Shown in pieces: positions 50,675 through 59,427 of a stretch of 64,000 nt of DNA. Each line of letters starts with the position of its first letter. The stretch's first letter is position 1. The position numbers and the translations under genes were made by a program. This stretch comes from Pseudopedobacter sp037968815 (GTDB lineage: Bacteria > Bacteroidota > Bacteroidia > Sphingobacteriales > Sphingobacteriaceae). The notes below the pieces were generated by a model, which saw only the letters and a program-made list of their open reading frames with translations, made no database searches and was not told the DNA's origin. The stretch covers positions 124,001 through 188,000 of the forward strand of contig JBBKWF010000004.1 in the NCBI GenBank assembly GCA_037968815.1, given 5' to 3'.

Positions 50675-52765
50675 TTAAACTATATCGGTTGATTCTGTTT
50701 TTAAAGGTTCTGTAGAATCTCCAACTGGTTCTGGGTGGATGTTTTCTGCAATTACCCCTTGGTCACCGCCTTCTTTTCCGTTTACAAATTCATCATAAGT
50801 AGTACGGTTATCAAATGGACGTTTACCTAAAATCTCTTCTAAATCGCTTTGGAAAAGGATCTCTTTCTCTAACAGTTTAACTGCTAAAGCTTCTAAACCA
50901 TCTCTTTTTTCTGTAAGCAAGTCTTTAGTTTTTTGATAAACTCCACTTATTAACACCCTTACTTCAGAGTCAATTAATTCAGCTGTTTTATCAGAATAAG
51001 GTTTGTTAAAGTTATACTCGCCACCTTGATCATTAAAAGAAACGTTACCAACCTTTTCGCTCATTCCGTAAAGGGTAACCATGGCGTAAGCTAATTTAGT
51101 AATACGTTCTAAATCGTTTTGCGCTCCGGTTGATATTTTTCCGAAAGTTAAATCTTCGGCAACTCTACCACCCATTGTCATACACATTCCGTCAGAAAGT
51201 TGTTCTGTAGTGTATAAAAACTGCTCTTTTGGTAAGTATTGTGCGTAACCTAAAGCGGCAACCCCACGTGGTACAATAGATACTTTTACCAACGGATCGG
51301 CATGTTCTAAAAACCAACCTGCAATAGCGTGTCCAGCTTCGTGATAAGCAACAATTTTCTTTTCTTCTGGTGATATGATTTTGTTTTTCTTCTCTAAACC
51401 ACCAATTACACGGTCAACTGCATCTTGAAAGTCTTGCATATCTACCGCTTTTTTGTCTCTACGGGCAGCAATTAAAGCAGCTTCGTTACAAACATTTGCA
51501 ATTTCAGCACCTGCAAAACCTGGCGTTTGTGCCGATAGTTTTTTAGGATCAACGCCATCTGCTAATTTTAGTGGTTGCAAGTGAACTTTAAAAATTTGCT
51601 CTCTACCAACTAAATCTGGCTTGTCAATAGAAATTTGACGGTCAAAACGACCTGGACGTAATAAAGCAGAATCTAATACATCCGGACGGTTAGTTGCCGC
51701 CATAATGATAATTCCTGAATCGGTACCAAAACCATCCATCTCTACCAAAAGTTGGTTTAATGTGTTTTCACGCTCATCGTTTCCTCCAACCATGCTATTT
51801 TTACCTCTGGCTCTACCAATGGCATCAATCTCATCAATAAAGATGATACAAGGTGCTTTTTCTTTGGCTTGCTTAAACAAATCTCTCACTCTTGAAGCTC
51901 CAACACCCACAAACATCTCTACAAAATCAGATCCTGATAAAGAGAAGAAAGGAACTTGAGCCTCACCAGCAACAGCTTTTGCCATTAAGGTTTTACCTGT
52001 ACCCGGCGAACCAACTAACAACGCACCTTTCGGGATTTTACCTCCCAAGTTGGTGTACTTTTGTGGGTTTTTTAGGAAATCTACAATCTCCATTACCTCT
52101 TGTTTGGCTTCTTCTAAACCTGCAACATCGCTAAAAGTGATGCTTACCTGAGACTCTTTGTCAAACAAGGTAGCTTTTGATTTTCCGATATTGAAGATTT
52201 GGCCACCGCCGCCACCAGCTCCACCACCGCCCATACGGCGCATGATAAATATCCAGATTAAAGCAAAAATCACGATTGGAACAATGAACGACCAAAATAA
52301 GGAAGAAAACGGGTTAGATCTAGACTCGTAGCTCAAAGATACTTTTGATGCATCTGGAGTCTCTTCTTGCGAAACTTTTAACCTAGCTTGTAAAGACTCA
52401 AATGAACCATCAGTAAAATAGTACTGTGGAGTTGCACCAGTCATAGAAAAATTATTACGGTCTTTTAAGTCCTTATATTTTTCGCTGGTCAGCTTATCTT
52501 TTTTAATGTAGATCTCGGCAATAACTAAATCCTCTTGCTTGTAAGCAACAACTTTTTCAACATCGCCAGGTTTTAACATCTCTTTTTCAAACTTTTGGTA
52601 AGTTATCAAACGAGCGTTATTGCTGCTCATGAAAAATTGAACACCTAATATGGCTAGAATAATGAAACCATAAACCCACATAATATTAAACTTAGGAGGT
52701 TTAGGCAACATCTTTTTGGATGGAACTTTTTTTAACGGCTTTTTATTTTCTGTATTTTCTTTCAT
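50675..52765 (-). CDS. ftsH: ATP-dependent zinc metalloprotease FtsH
   Basis: 696 residues. Transmembrane helices near 30-48 and 150-172 flank a small periplasmic domain. The AAA module has Walker A GSPGTGKT (~254-261), Walker B CIIFIDEID (~312) and the second region of homology with RPGRFDRQI. The protease zinc site is HEAGH with His475, Glu476 and His479. It degrades membrane and short-lived proteins. The C-terminal ~40 residues are acidic and low in conservation. Upstream is rsfS, 30 bases away. Confidence 0.97.
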   Translation of the reverse strand: MKENTENKKPLKKVPSKKMLPKPPKFNIMWVYGFIILAILGVQFFMSSNNARLITYQKFEKEMLKPGDVEKVVAYKQEDLVIAEIYIKKDKLTSEKYKDLKDRNNFSMTGATPQYYFTDGSFESLQARLKVSQEETPDASKVSLSYESRSNPFSSLFWSFIVPIVIFALIWIFIMRRMGGGGAGGGGGQIFNIGKSKATLFDKESQVSITFSDVAGLEEAKQEVMEIVDFLKNPQKYTNLGGKIPKGALLVGSPGTGKTLMAKAVAGEAQVPFFSLSGSDFVEMFVGVGASRVRDLFKQAKEKAPCIIFIDEIDAIGRARGKNSMVGGNDERENTLNQLLVEMDGFGTDSGIIIMAATNRPDVLDSALLRPGRFDRQISIDKPDLVGREQIFKVHLQPLKLADGVDPKKLSAQTPGFAGAEIANVCNEAALIAARRDKKAVDMQDFQDAVDRVIGGLEKKNKIISPEEKKIVAYHEAGHAIAGWFLEHADPLVKVSIVPRGVAALGYAQYLPKEQFLYTTEQLSDGMCMTMGGRVAEDLTFGKISTGAQNDLERITKLAYAMVTLYGMSEKVGNVSFNDQGGEYNFNKPYSDKTAELIDSEVRVLISGVYQKTKDLLTEKRDGLEALAVKLLEKEILFQSDLEEILGKRPFDNRTTYDEFVNGKEGGDQGVIAENIHPEPVGDSTEPLKTESTDIV

Positions 52766-52795
52766 CGCTCTTTTTGTAAAAATAAATGCTTTTAA

Positions 52796-53170
52796 TTAAG
52801 CACTTTGGTAGGATAGGGATTCTGCATCGCCCCATAAATCCTCCATTCTGTAAAACTCTCTCTTATCTGTTCTAAAAACATGGACAACTACATCCAAATA
52901 ATCTAAAAGTACCCATTCTGCATTTTGCATTCCTTCTTTTCTAAAAGGATTTTGATTGGTAGCTTTAAAAACTTCTTTCTCAACACTGTCTGCAATAGCT
53001 TTTACTTGGGTAGTGGAATCTGCATGGCAGATAACAAAAAAATCGGCGACAGAGCTATGAATGTTTCTAAGATCAAGTCTTACAATGTCATTTCCTTTTT
53101 TTTCCTGTATTCCATGCACAATAGCTTCGGATAAGCTGGTGGATTGATTAGCAATTTTGTTTTTTACCAT
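52796..53170 (-). CDS. rsfS: Ribosome silencing factor RsfS
   Basis: 124 residues from ATG 53170. IVHGIQEKKGNDIVRLDLRNIHSSVADFFVICHADSTTQVKAIADSVE and GMQNAEWVLLDYLDVVVHVFRTDKREFYRMEDLWGDAE match RsfS, which binds L14 and blocks subunit joining during starvation. It precedes ftsH and is divergent from birA with a 47-base gap, so their promoters overlap. Confidence 0.96.
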   Translation of the reverse strand: MVKNKIANQSTSLSEAIVHGIQEKKGNDIVRLDLRNIHSSVADFFVICHADSTTQVKAIADSVEKEVFKATNQNPFRKEGMQNAEWVLLDYLDVVVHVFRTDKREFYRMEDLWGDAESLSYQSA

Positions 53171-53217
53171 CAAAAAAAATTAGTTTTGGGTTTTATTATA
53201 TTGAAATATATTAAACA

Positions 53218-53994
53218 TTGCAAAATAACACATTTTTAACACTATTTGTTGGACAAAGTTTGGTAAAACTTTCTGTGATTGACTCTACCAATAATTATCT
53301 GAAGAAAGCACTTTCAAATACTAAGCCATTGGCAGAAGGTACTGTTATTATGGCAGACCATCAATTTGCTGGCAGAGGACAACAAAGCAATGTTTGGGAA
53401 GCTGAAAAAGGAAAGAACCTAACGATAAGCATATTATTTAAACCAATATTTCTCTCGCTTAATCAGCAGTTTTACTTGAATAAAGCAATCTCTTTGGGTA
53501 TTAACGATTGTTTACGAGCTATTATTGGCGATGATTGTAAAATTAAATGGCCAAATGATATTTACTATAAAAATCAAAAACTTGGTGGTGTTTTAATTGA
53601 GAATTCCAGTTTGGGACAATTTTTAAAAACAAGTATTGCGGGTATCGGTATTAATGTAAATCAAAAAAATTTTGGAACAGGAACCGAAAGAGCTAGTTCT
53701 TTATCAAAAATCTTACAGCAGGATTACCAGCTTAACGATTTATTAAGGCAACTTTGCAAAAGTATTGAAAACAGGTACTTGCAACTACAAAACAATGATT
53801 TGAATGGTCTAGATAGAGACTATTTGGAAAGGTTGTTCCAATTAAATGAAGTTTGTGAGTATCTAATTGGAGATAAAATACAAAAGGGAACTATTAAAGG
53901 AGTTACACCACAAGGTTACCTTTTATTACAAACCGATGACGAGTTAAAGTCGCTTGATTTGAAGCAAGTGAAGTTTATGTTCGATTCGGAATAA
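53218..53994 (+). CDS. birA: Biotin--[acetyl-CoA-carboxylase] ligase
   Basis: 258 residues from a probable TTG start at 53218 (MQNNTFLTLFVGQ). Biotin-ligase motifs: SVIDSTNNYLKKAL, HQFAGRGQQSNVWEAEKGKNLTISI (~47-70) and KWPNDIYYKNQKLGGVLIEN (~105-125). It lacks the N-terminal repressor helix-turn-helix of E. coli BirA, so it is enzyme only. No ATG is available upstream without losing conserved residues; the next internal ATG is past the DSTN motif. Followed by dsbD after 13 bases. Confidence 0.93.
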   Translation: MQNNTFLTLFVGQSLVKLSVIDSTNNYLKKALSNTKPLAEGTVIMADHQFAGRGQQSNVWEAEKGKNLTISILFKPIFLSLNQQFYLNKAISLGINDCLRAIIGDDCKIKWPNDIYYKNQKLGGVLIENSSLGQFLKTSIAGIGINVNQKNFGTGTERASSLSKILQQDYQLNDLLRQLCKSIENRYLQLQNNDLNGLDRDYLERLFQLNEVCEYLIGDKIQKGTIKGVTPQGYLLLQTDDELKSLDLKQVKFMFDSE

Positions 53995-54007
53995 AAAATA
54001 ACAGTCG

Positions 54008-56089
54008 ATGAAGAAAATTATTGCCATTTCGGCACTTTTACTTTTAAATATTTGTGTTTTTGCGCAAATTTTGAAACCTGTAGCGTGGAGTTATTCTTCC
54101 GAAACTATCAGCGAAAAAGAAGCAAATATAGTTATCACTGCAAAAATTGATAAAGGATGGCATATTTACTCGCAATATATTGATGAAGGTGGCCCGATTC
54201 CAACTTCATTTACGTTTGCAAAAAGCGCAGATTACGAATTAATTGGTAAAACATCCGAAAGTCCGAAAGCAATTTCTGCTTATGATCCCAATTTTAAAAT
54301 GCAGATTTCTTGGCATGATAACTTGGCGATTTTTAAGCAAAAAATCAAATTAAAAAAACCAGAAGCTACCGTAAAAGGTACGCTAGAGTTTATGGTTTGT
54401 AACGATAAACAATGCTTACCACCAGAAGAAGTTGAATTTGCGATAAAAGTTTTTGCGGGGAAAACTGAACTCGCGGTTAAAAATATCGAAACCCTGATAG
54501 TAAATGTGCCATCAGAAGACTCTACAAAAGAGCCAATAGTAACAGCTGATTCATCAGTTGCTAATGAAAGTGCGATTGCAGACGCAAGTCCTTCTTCTTC
54601 GGTTGACTCTTCAAAAACTGTTGTGAATACCTATATTGATGATACGCAAGAACAATCTTTATGGGCTATTTTTATAGCGGGGTTTATAGGAGGGATTTTA
54701 GCATTATTAATGCCTTGCATTTTTCCCATGTTGCCTTTAACGGTGAGTTTCTTTACAAAAAAAGCAAGCAGTAAAGCAGTCGCAATTCGCAAAGCAAGCT
54801 TATATGGCTTTTTTATTATCGTAATTTATGTGCTGTTGGGGATGGGCGTCACCTTACTTTTCGGCTCTGATGCCTTAAACGAGATGGCAAGCAATGGCTT
54901 TTTTAATTTTGTATTTTTTGTGCTGTTGGTGATTTTCGCCATATCGTTTTTCGGAGCTTTTGAAATTACCTTACCCAACTCGTGGACTAACAAGATTGAC
55001 GAAAAATCTGACAATAAAGGAGTGGTAGGTTTATTTTTTATGGCCTTTGCTTTGGCTTTGGTTTCTTTCTCTTGTACAGGGCCAATTATAGGGACTTTAT
55101 TAGTGCAAGCTGCCACTATGGGGCAATATATGGGGCCGGCAATTGGGATGTTTGGCTTTTCTTTGGCCTTAGCAATACCGTTTACTTTATTCGCAGCATT
55201 CCCTTCCTTATTAAAATCCTTACCAAAATCTGGAGGTTGGTTAAATAGCGTAAAGGTTTCTTTAGGCTTTATAGAGCTAGCTTTGGCACTTAAATTTTTA
55301 TCAAACGTTGATTTAGCATACCACTGGGATTTGTTTGACCGTGAAGTGTTTTTAGTGTTATGGGTTGTGATATTTGCGATGCTTGGCTTCTACTTAATAG
55401 GTAAGCTTAAGTTCTCCCACGATAGTGATTTGCAATTTATTAGTGTCCCTAGGTTGTTTTTAGCAATCATAACTTTTTCGTTCACTATATATATGATTCC
55501 GGGATTGTGGGGTGCACCTTTAAAAGGTATAAGTGCTTGGTTGCCGCCACAAACTACTCAAGATTTTGATTTATATACTAATACCTTATCTTCGCCAGTA
55601 ATTGAGCAAAATGCGGTTGATAAAAAGTACGGCGACTTGTTTAAAGCGCCATATAATTTGAATGCATTTTTTGATTATGAGCAAGGTTTAGCTTACGCAA
55701 AGCAACATAAAAAGCCAGTTTTGGTTGATTTTACGGGGCATAGTTGTGTAAACTGTCGTAAAATGGAAGCTTCTGTTTGGAGTGATAAAGAGGTTTTAAA
55801 AAGACTTAAAAACGATTATGTTTTAATTTCTTTATATGTGGATGATAAAACAGAGTTACCTTTAAAAGAGCAGTATGTTTCTTCTTTCTCTGGAAAGAAA
55901 ATAAAAACAATTGGCAATAAATGGAGTGACTTGCAAGCCTCAACTTTTAAAACTAATTCGCAACCTTATTATGTGTTGTTAAATAGCGATCAAAAGGTTT
56001 TGGTAGTCCCTCAAGCTTTTAATCTGGATGTTAAAAATTATATCAACTTTTTGGATAGCGGACTAGCTGCCTATCAAATTATAGAGTAA
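54008..56089 (+). CDS. dsbD: Thiol:disulfide interchange protein DsbD
   Basis: 693 residues. Signal peptide (1-20), N-terminal periplasmic domain (~25-150; with VCNDKQCLPP), a linker rich in Ser/Asp, eight transmembrane helices (~215-495) including AGFIGGILALLMPCIFPMLPLTVSFF with the conserved Cys, and a C-terminal thioredoxin domain with Cys580 and Cys583 (GHSCVNCRKME). It carries reducing power from cytoplasmic thioredoxin to the periplasm. It overlaps pfkA by one base. Confidence 0.93.
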   Translation: MKKIIAISALLLLNICVFAQILKPVAWSYSSETISEKEANIVITAKIDKGWHIYSQYIDEGGPIPTSFTFAKSADYELIGKTSESPKAISAYDPNFKMQISWHDNLAIFKQKIKLKKPEATVKGTLEFMVCNDKQCLPPEEVEFAIKVFAGKTELAVKNIETLIVNVPSEDSTKEPIVTADSSVANESAIADASPSSSVDSSKTVVNTYIDDTQEQSLWAIFIAGFIGGILALLMPCIFPMLPLTVSFFTKKASSKAVAIRKASLYGFFIIVIYVLLGMGVTLLFGSDALNEMASNGFFNFVFFVLLVIFAISFFGAFEITLPNSWTNKIDEKSDNKGVVGLFFMAFALALVSFSCTGPIIGTLLVQAATMGQYMGPAIGMFGFSLALAIPFTLFAAFPSLLKSLPKSGGWLNSVKVSLGFIELALALKFLSNVDLAYHWDLFDREVFLVLWVVIFAMLGFYLIGKLKFSHDSDLQFISVPRLFLAIITFSFTIYMIPGLWGAPLKGISAWLPPQTTQDFDLYTNTLSSPVIEQNAVDKKYGDLFKAPYNLNAFFDYEQGLAYAKQHKKPVLVDFTGHSCVNCRKMEASVWSDKEVLKRLKNDYVLISLYVDDKTELPLKEQYVSSFSGKKIKTIGNKWSDLQASTFKTNSQPYYVLLNSDQKVLVVPQAFNLDVKNYINFLDSGLAAYQIIE

Positions 56090-57069
56090 TGAGTGAAATA
56101 AGAAAAATTGGAGTCTTTACTTCCGGAGGCGACTCTCCCGGAATGAATGCGGCTATTAGAGCAGTGGTAAGATCGGCCTTGTATTATAACTTGGAAGTTG
56201 TTGGGATAAAAAAAGGTTACGAAGGATTGATTGCAGGAGATTTTGAGGATATGAACCGAAAATCTGTAGGTAACATTATCCAGCGTGGCGGAACAATACT
56301 GAAAACTGCTAGATGCCCTGAGTTTAAAACGAAAGAAGGTAGAGAAAAAGCTTATAACCAATTAAAGACACATCATATTGATGGCTTAGTTGCCATTGGT
56401 GGTGATGGAACTTTTACAGGAGCGAAAATTTTTGGAGAAGAATTTGACTTCCCAATCTTAGGATTACCCGGAACTATTGATAACGATTTGTTTGGTACTG
56501 ATTTCACTATCGGTTATGATACTGCTATAAACAACGTTGTTGAAGCCATAGACAGGATTAGAGATACCGCCGAATCTCATTCGAGATTATTTATTGTAGA
56601 GGTAATGGGTCGTGATTGTGGACTTATAGCTTTAAGGAGTGGTATTGGAGTTGGCGCAGAGTCTATCTTTATTCCAGAAACAAAAACAGATTTAGATGCC
56701 TTGATGCATCGTTTAGAAATTAGTAGGATAGATAAAATGTCTAAAATACTAATTGTTGCAGAAGGAGAAGGTGAGTCTGGCGGAGCAGTTGAACTTGCAG
56801 AAAAAGTTAAAGAACGTTTCCCACAATATGACACTAGACTTTCAATACTTGGCCATATTCAAAGAGGCGGAAGGCCAACTTGTATGGATAGAGTTTTGGC
56901 GAGTAGGTTAGGAGTTGCTGCTGTAGAAAATTTAATTGCCGGACGCAAAAGTGAAATGGTTGGATTATTAAATGGAAAAATAGCTTTTACCCCATTCGAT
57001 AATGCAATTAAACATCATAGAGAAATTAATCAAGATTTGTTTAAGATTGTTGATATCCTTTCGTTGTAG
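56089..57069 (+). CDS. pfkA: ATP-dependent 6-phosphofructokinase
   Basis: 326 residues (family ~320). Motifs in order: TSGGDSPGMNAAIRAVVR (~10-27), GGDGTFTGA (~102), PGTIDNDLFGTD (~124) with the catalytic Asp, EVMGRDCG (~168), EGEGESGG and LGHIQRGGRPTCMDR (~248-262). The Gly-Asp-Gly pattern GGDGT fits the ATP-dependent type. Its ATG shares one base with the dsbD stop (TAATG), so the two are co-translated. Ends at a terminator. Confidence 0.97.
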   Translation: MSEIRKIGVFTSGGDSPGMNAAIRAVVRSALYYNLEVVGIKKGYEGLIAGDFEDMNRKSVGNIIQRGGTILKTARCPEFKTKEGREKAYNQLKTHHIDGLVAIGGDGTFTGAKIFGEEFDFPILGLPGTIDNDLFGTDFTIGYDTAINNVVEAIDRIRDTAESHSRLFIVEVMGRDCGLIALRSGIGVGAESIFIPETKTDLDALMHRLEISRIDKMSKILIVAEGEGESGGAVELAEKVKERFPQYDTRLSILGHIQRGGRPTCMDRVLASRLGVAAVENLIAGRKSEMVGLLNGKIAFTPFDNAIKHHREINQDLFKIVDILSL

Positions 57070-57098
57070 GAGTTTTTTAAAGCTTTTATAATGATTTT

Positions 57099-57133
57099 AA
57101 AAAGTCCTTTTTTTAATGAGAAGGACTTTTTTT
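57099..57133 (+). terminator. Terminator of the birA-dsbD-pfkA unit
   Basis: AAAAAGTCCTT (57099-57109) and AAGGACTTTTT (57121-57131) form an 11-bp stem followed by T residues, 30 bases after the pfkA stop. The rest of the 464-base gap contains the operator-like palindrome at 57311-57332 and no gene. Confidence 0.85.
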
Positions 57134-57310
57134 ATGCTTGAGTTTTTCTCTATATAAAATGTTAAGTTAAGCGATTCTTTAACATCATTTTAGCTTTTTG
57201 TTTTGATATTTCTTCTCCATATTTCTGAGGTTTTTTAACTCTGTTTTACGATAGTAAAACTTCATAAACTCAGCATAATTACTTTTTCAAATCTTGGGAT
57301 TTCGTTTTAC

Positions 57311-57332
57311 ATCGTTGCCGGGAACGATTGCA
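57311..57332 (-). promoter_or_regulatory. LacI-like operator candidate before the first T9SS gene
   Basis: On the minus strand it reads TGCAATCGTTCCCGGCAA followed by CGAT: half-sites AATCGTT and AACGAT around CCCGGC form a near-perfect palindrome. The 18-base core matches 25342-25359 at 16 positions. It is about 200 bases upstream of ATG 57534. Regulator unknown. Confidence 0.45.
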
Positions 57333-57533
57333 CAGTTTTATTTTTTTAACATCAAAAAAAAAGCATAGAATAGCACTATGGTTTTTAGGGAAATAGGATA
57401 AAACCATACCAATTAAGAAAGCTAAAAGGCTGAAAATTTCAAGGATTTAAATTTTCGAAAAAAGATAATTTTTTCGACCTGGGATTTCTTTGCCTAAGAA
57501 TCTGTAACCAATTGTTGAATTAAATATATTATT

Positions 57534-59045
57534 ATGAAAAGAGTATTACTAAATTTTTTAATGTCTGGTTTAATACTAGTAAATACAACAGTATTAGCAC
57601 AAGATGTTTTTGTGGGTTATGATAATATTACAGAAACAACAGTACAAGCTTGGTCAGTTTCCGCCAGTACATTTAATGCTTCAACTGCAAGAGAGATAGT
57701 AATTATTCCAACAGGAGGGTCGGTTAAAAATAATTATGTAGCAGACAGTAATCCCACTAAGTTTGATCACTTCGAAATAGGTGGCAGTGCTCATTTTATT
57801 GAAATTAATTTAACCGCAAACAGTTCAACTTCTTCTTTCACAGTTTTGTTTAACGGAAGTTCTAATAGTACAACTTCAGGAACCTGTACGGCGGGGATTG
57901 CTTATTCCGACAAATATCCTTTTGACGAAACCAGTATTATTAATGTTGAAACAACATCAGCTTTGCCAGCTATTGGCGAAGCTTTTTCACCAATAGCGGT
58001 TGTACCGCCTATTGGTACTAAGTCACTCAGAATATATCGCAGAGTATATTATGGTAGCGGTGTGATTAGCACCTCTAGTGGCGGTGGGAAAGTGCAATAT
58101 GGAGCAGGTAATACTATTCGTATGGCTTCAATCACTGTTTTTCAAGCCCCAATTACCCAAGCATCAGATATTACCTTTACAGATGTGACAAGTACCGATG
58201 TGACTTTAAATTGGGCAGTTGGTAGTGGAAGCAAAAGAGCAGTTTTTGTTAAGGAAAATGGAGGTGTGATTACTAATCCTGTGGATGGAACAAATTATAC
58301 AGCAAATACTGATTGGTCTACTAAAGGAACACAACTTGCTACATCTGGCTACTACTGTGTTTATAATGGCACAGGAAACTCGGTAGCATTAACCAATTTA
58401 GATTTATCTTATTCTTATACAGTTCAAATATTTGATTATAACGGTACAGGAAGTATTTCAAGGTTTTTAACTACAACGGCAACCGATAACCCTAAAACTC
58501 ATGCCGCTGTTCTCCCAACAGTCCTAACTTCATTTAAAACAATTACACAAGCAGACGGTATCATTTTAAATTGGGCAACTGCATCAGAGAACAATGCTGA
58601 CAAGTTTATAGTAGAACGCAGGACTCTTACATCACCGTTTGAGGGTATCAAGGATATTACTGCTAAAGGCAAAGCTAGCAAGTATGCATTTACTGATGAG
58701 AATGTAACTAATGGAGAAACGTATTACTACCGTTTAAAAATGATGGATAAAGATGGATCGTATGAATATAGCAATTTGTTGTCAGCTAGTTTTGCTTTAA
58801 AAGCATCAAGCCCTTCAATATACCCAAACCCTGCTATTGATATTGTAACAATTACTTATCCTGAAGCTAGCACTAATGGCTCCCTATATGTGATTGATTC
58901 AAAAGGGTCAGTTGTAATCAAATCAGTAATTATAGCAAAATCAACACAACAAAATGTAGATGTATCATATTTAAAAACAGGTGTTTATCTTATTAGGATT
59001 TCTGCCGGAACTGATAGGTCAAGTCTGAAATTAATTAAAAATTAA
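57534..59045 (+). CDS. Secreted protein with T9SS type A sorting domain
   Basis: 503 residues. Signal peptide 1-22 (cleavage after VLA), an N-terminal module (~24-200; VFVGYDN ... EIGGSAHFIEINL ... IAYSDKYPFDE ... SLRIYRRVYYGSG), a fibronectin-like stretch (~210-325; SGYYCVYNGTGNSVALTNL), a second one (~330-425) and a C-terminal sorting domain (SIYPNPAIDIVTITYPEA to KLIKN, ~430-503). The C-terminal domain directs type IX secretion and surface attachment. The N-module and first Fn-like stretch recur in the next gene. Function unknown; may be carbohydrate or adhesion related. Confidence 0.87.
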   Translation: MKRVLLNFLMSGLILVNTTVLAQDVFVGYDNITETTVQAWSVSASTFNASTAREIVIIPTGGSVKNNYVADSNPTKFDHFEIGGSAHFIEINLTANSSTSSFTVLFNGSSNSTTSGTCTAGIAYSDKYPFDETSIINVETTSALPAIGEAFSPIAVVPPIGTKSLRIYRRVYYGSGVISTSSGGGKVQYGAGNTIRMASITVFQAPITQASDITFTDVTSTDVTLNWAVGSGSKRAVFVKENGGVITNPVDGTNYTANTDWSTKGTQLATSGYYCVYNGTGNSVALTNLDLSYSYTVQIFDYNGTGSISRFLTTTATDNPKTHAAVLPTVLTSFKTITQADGIILNWATASENNADKFIVERRTLTSPFEGIKDITAKGKASKYAFTDENVTNGETYYYRLKMMDKDGSYEYSNLLSASFALKASSPSIYPNPAIDIVTITYPEASTNGSLYVIDSKGSVVIKSVIIAKSTQQNVDVSYLKTGVYLIRISAGTDRSSLKLIKN

Positions 59046-59055
59046 AGCATTAATT

Positions 59056-59089
59056 ACCGGTGTATTTGGTTTTTTCATAATACACCGGT
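59056..59089 (+). terminator. Hairpin after the first T9SS gene
   Basis: ACCGGTGTATT (59056-59066) and AATACACCGGT (59079-59089) form a perfect 11-bp stem with a 12-base loop, 10 bases after the stop. A second weaker pair, AAACCGG (59335-59341) with CCGGTTT (59366-59372), lies in the same 382-base gap before the next gene; otherwise the gap looks empty. Confidence 0.7.
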
Positions 59090-59427
59090 TATTCTAATTT
59101 AAATAATTTTTTGGGCTTGAAACCGGCCGCCAACTTTTCTTTATAGGCTGTTATGAAAAAAGATATAAAAAATTTTTGTTTATAAATAATATTCGTATTA
59201 TTGGTGCACCAATTTTTGGTAAACCAATTAGCATTAAGTAATTAGCCTAAGTAGTAAAAGATAAGTCTTATTACAAGAAAAATTCACTACTGAACCTACA
59301 CAACTTATAACAGTTAAATACTAAGCACACAATAAAACCGGTAGTATCGAGGCAACTCTGGTGCGCCGGTTTATAAGATACTTGGGGATAAAATTTTCTC
59401 AATACACCTAAATACCAATTATAAAAA

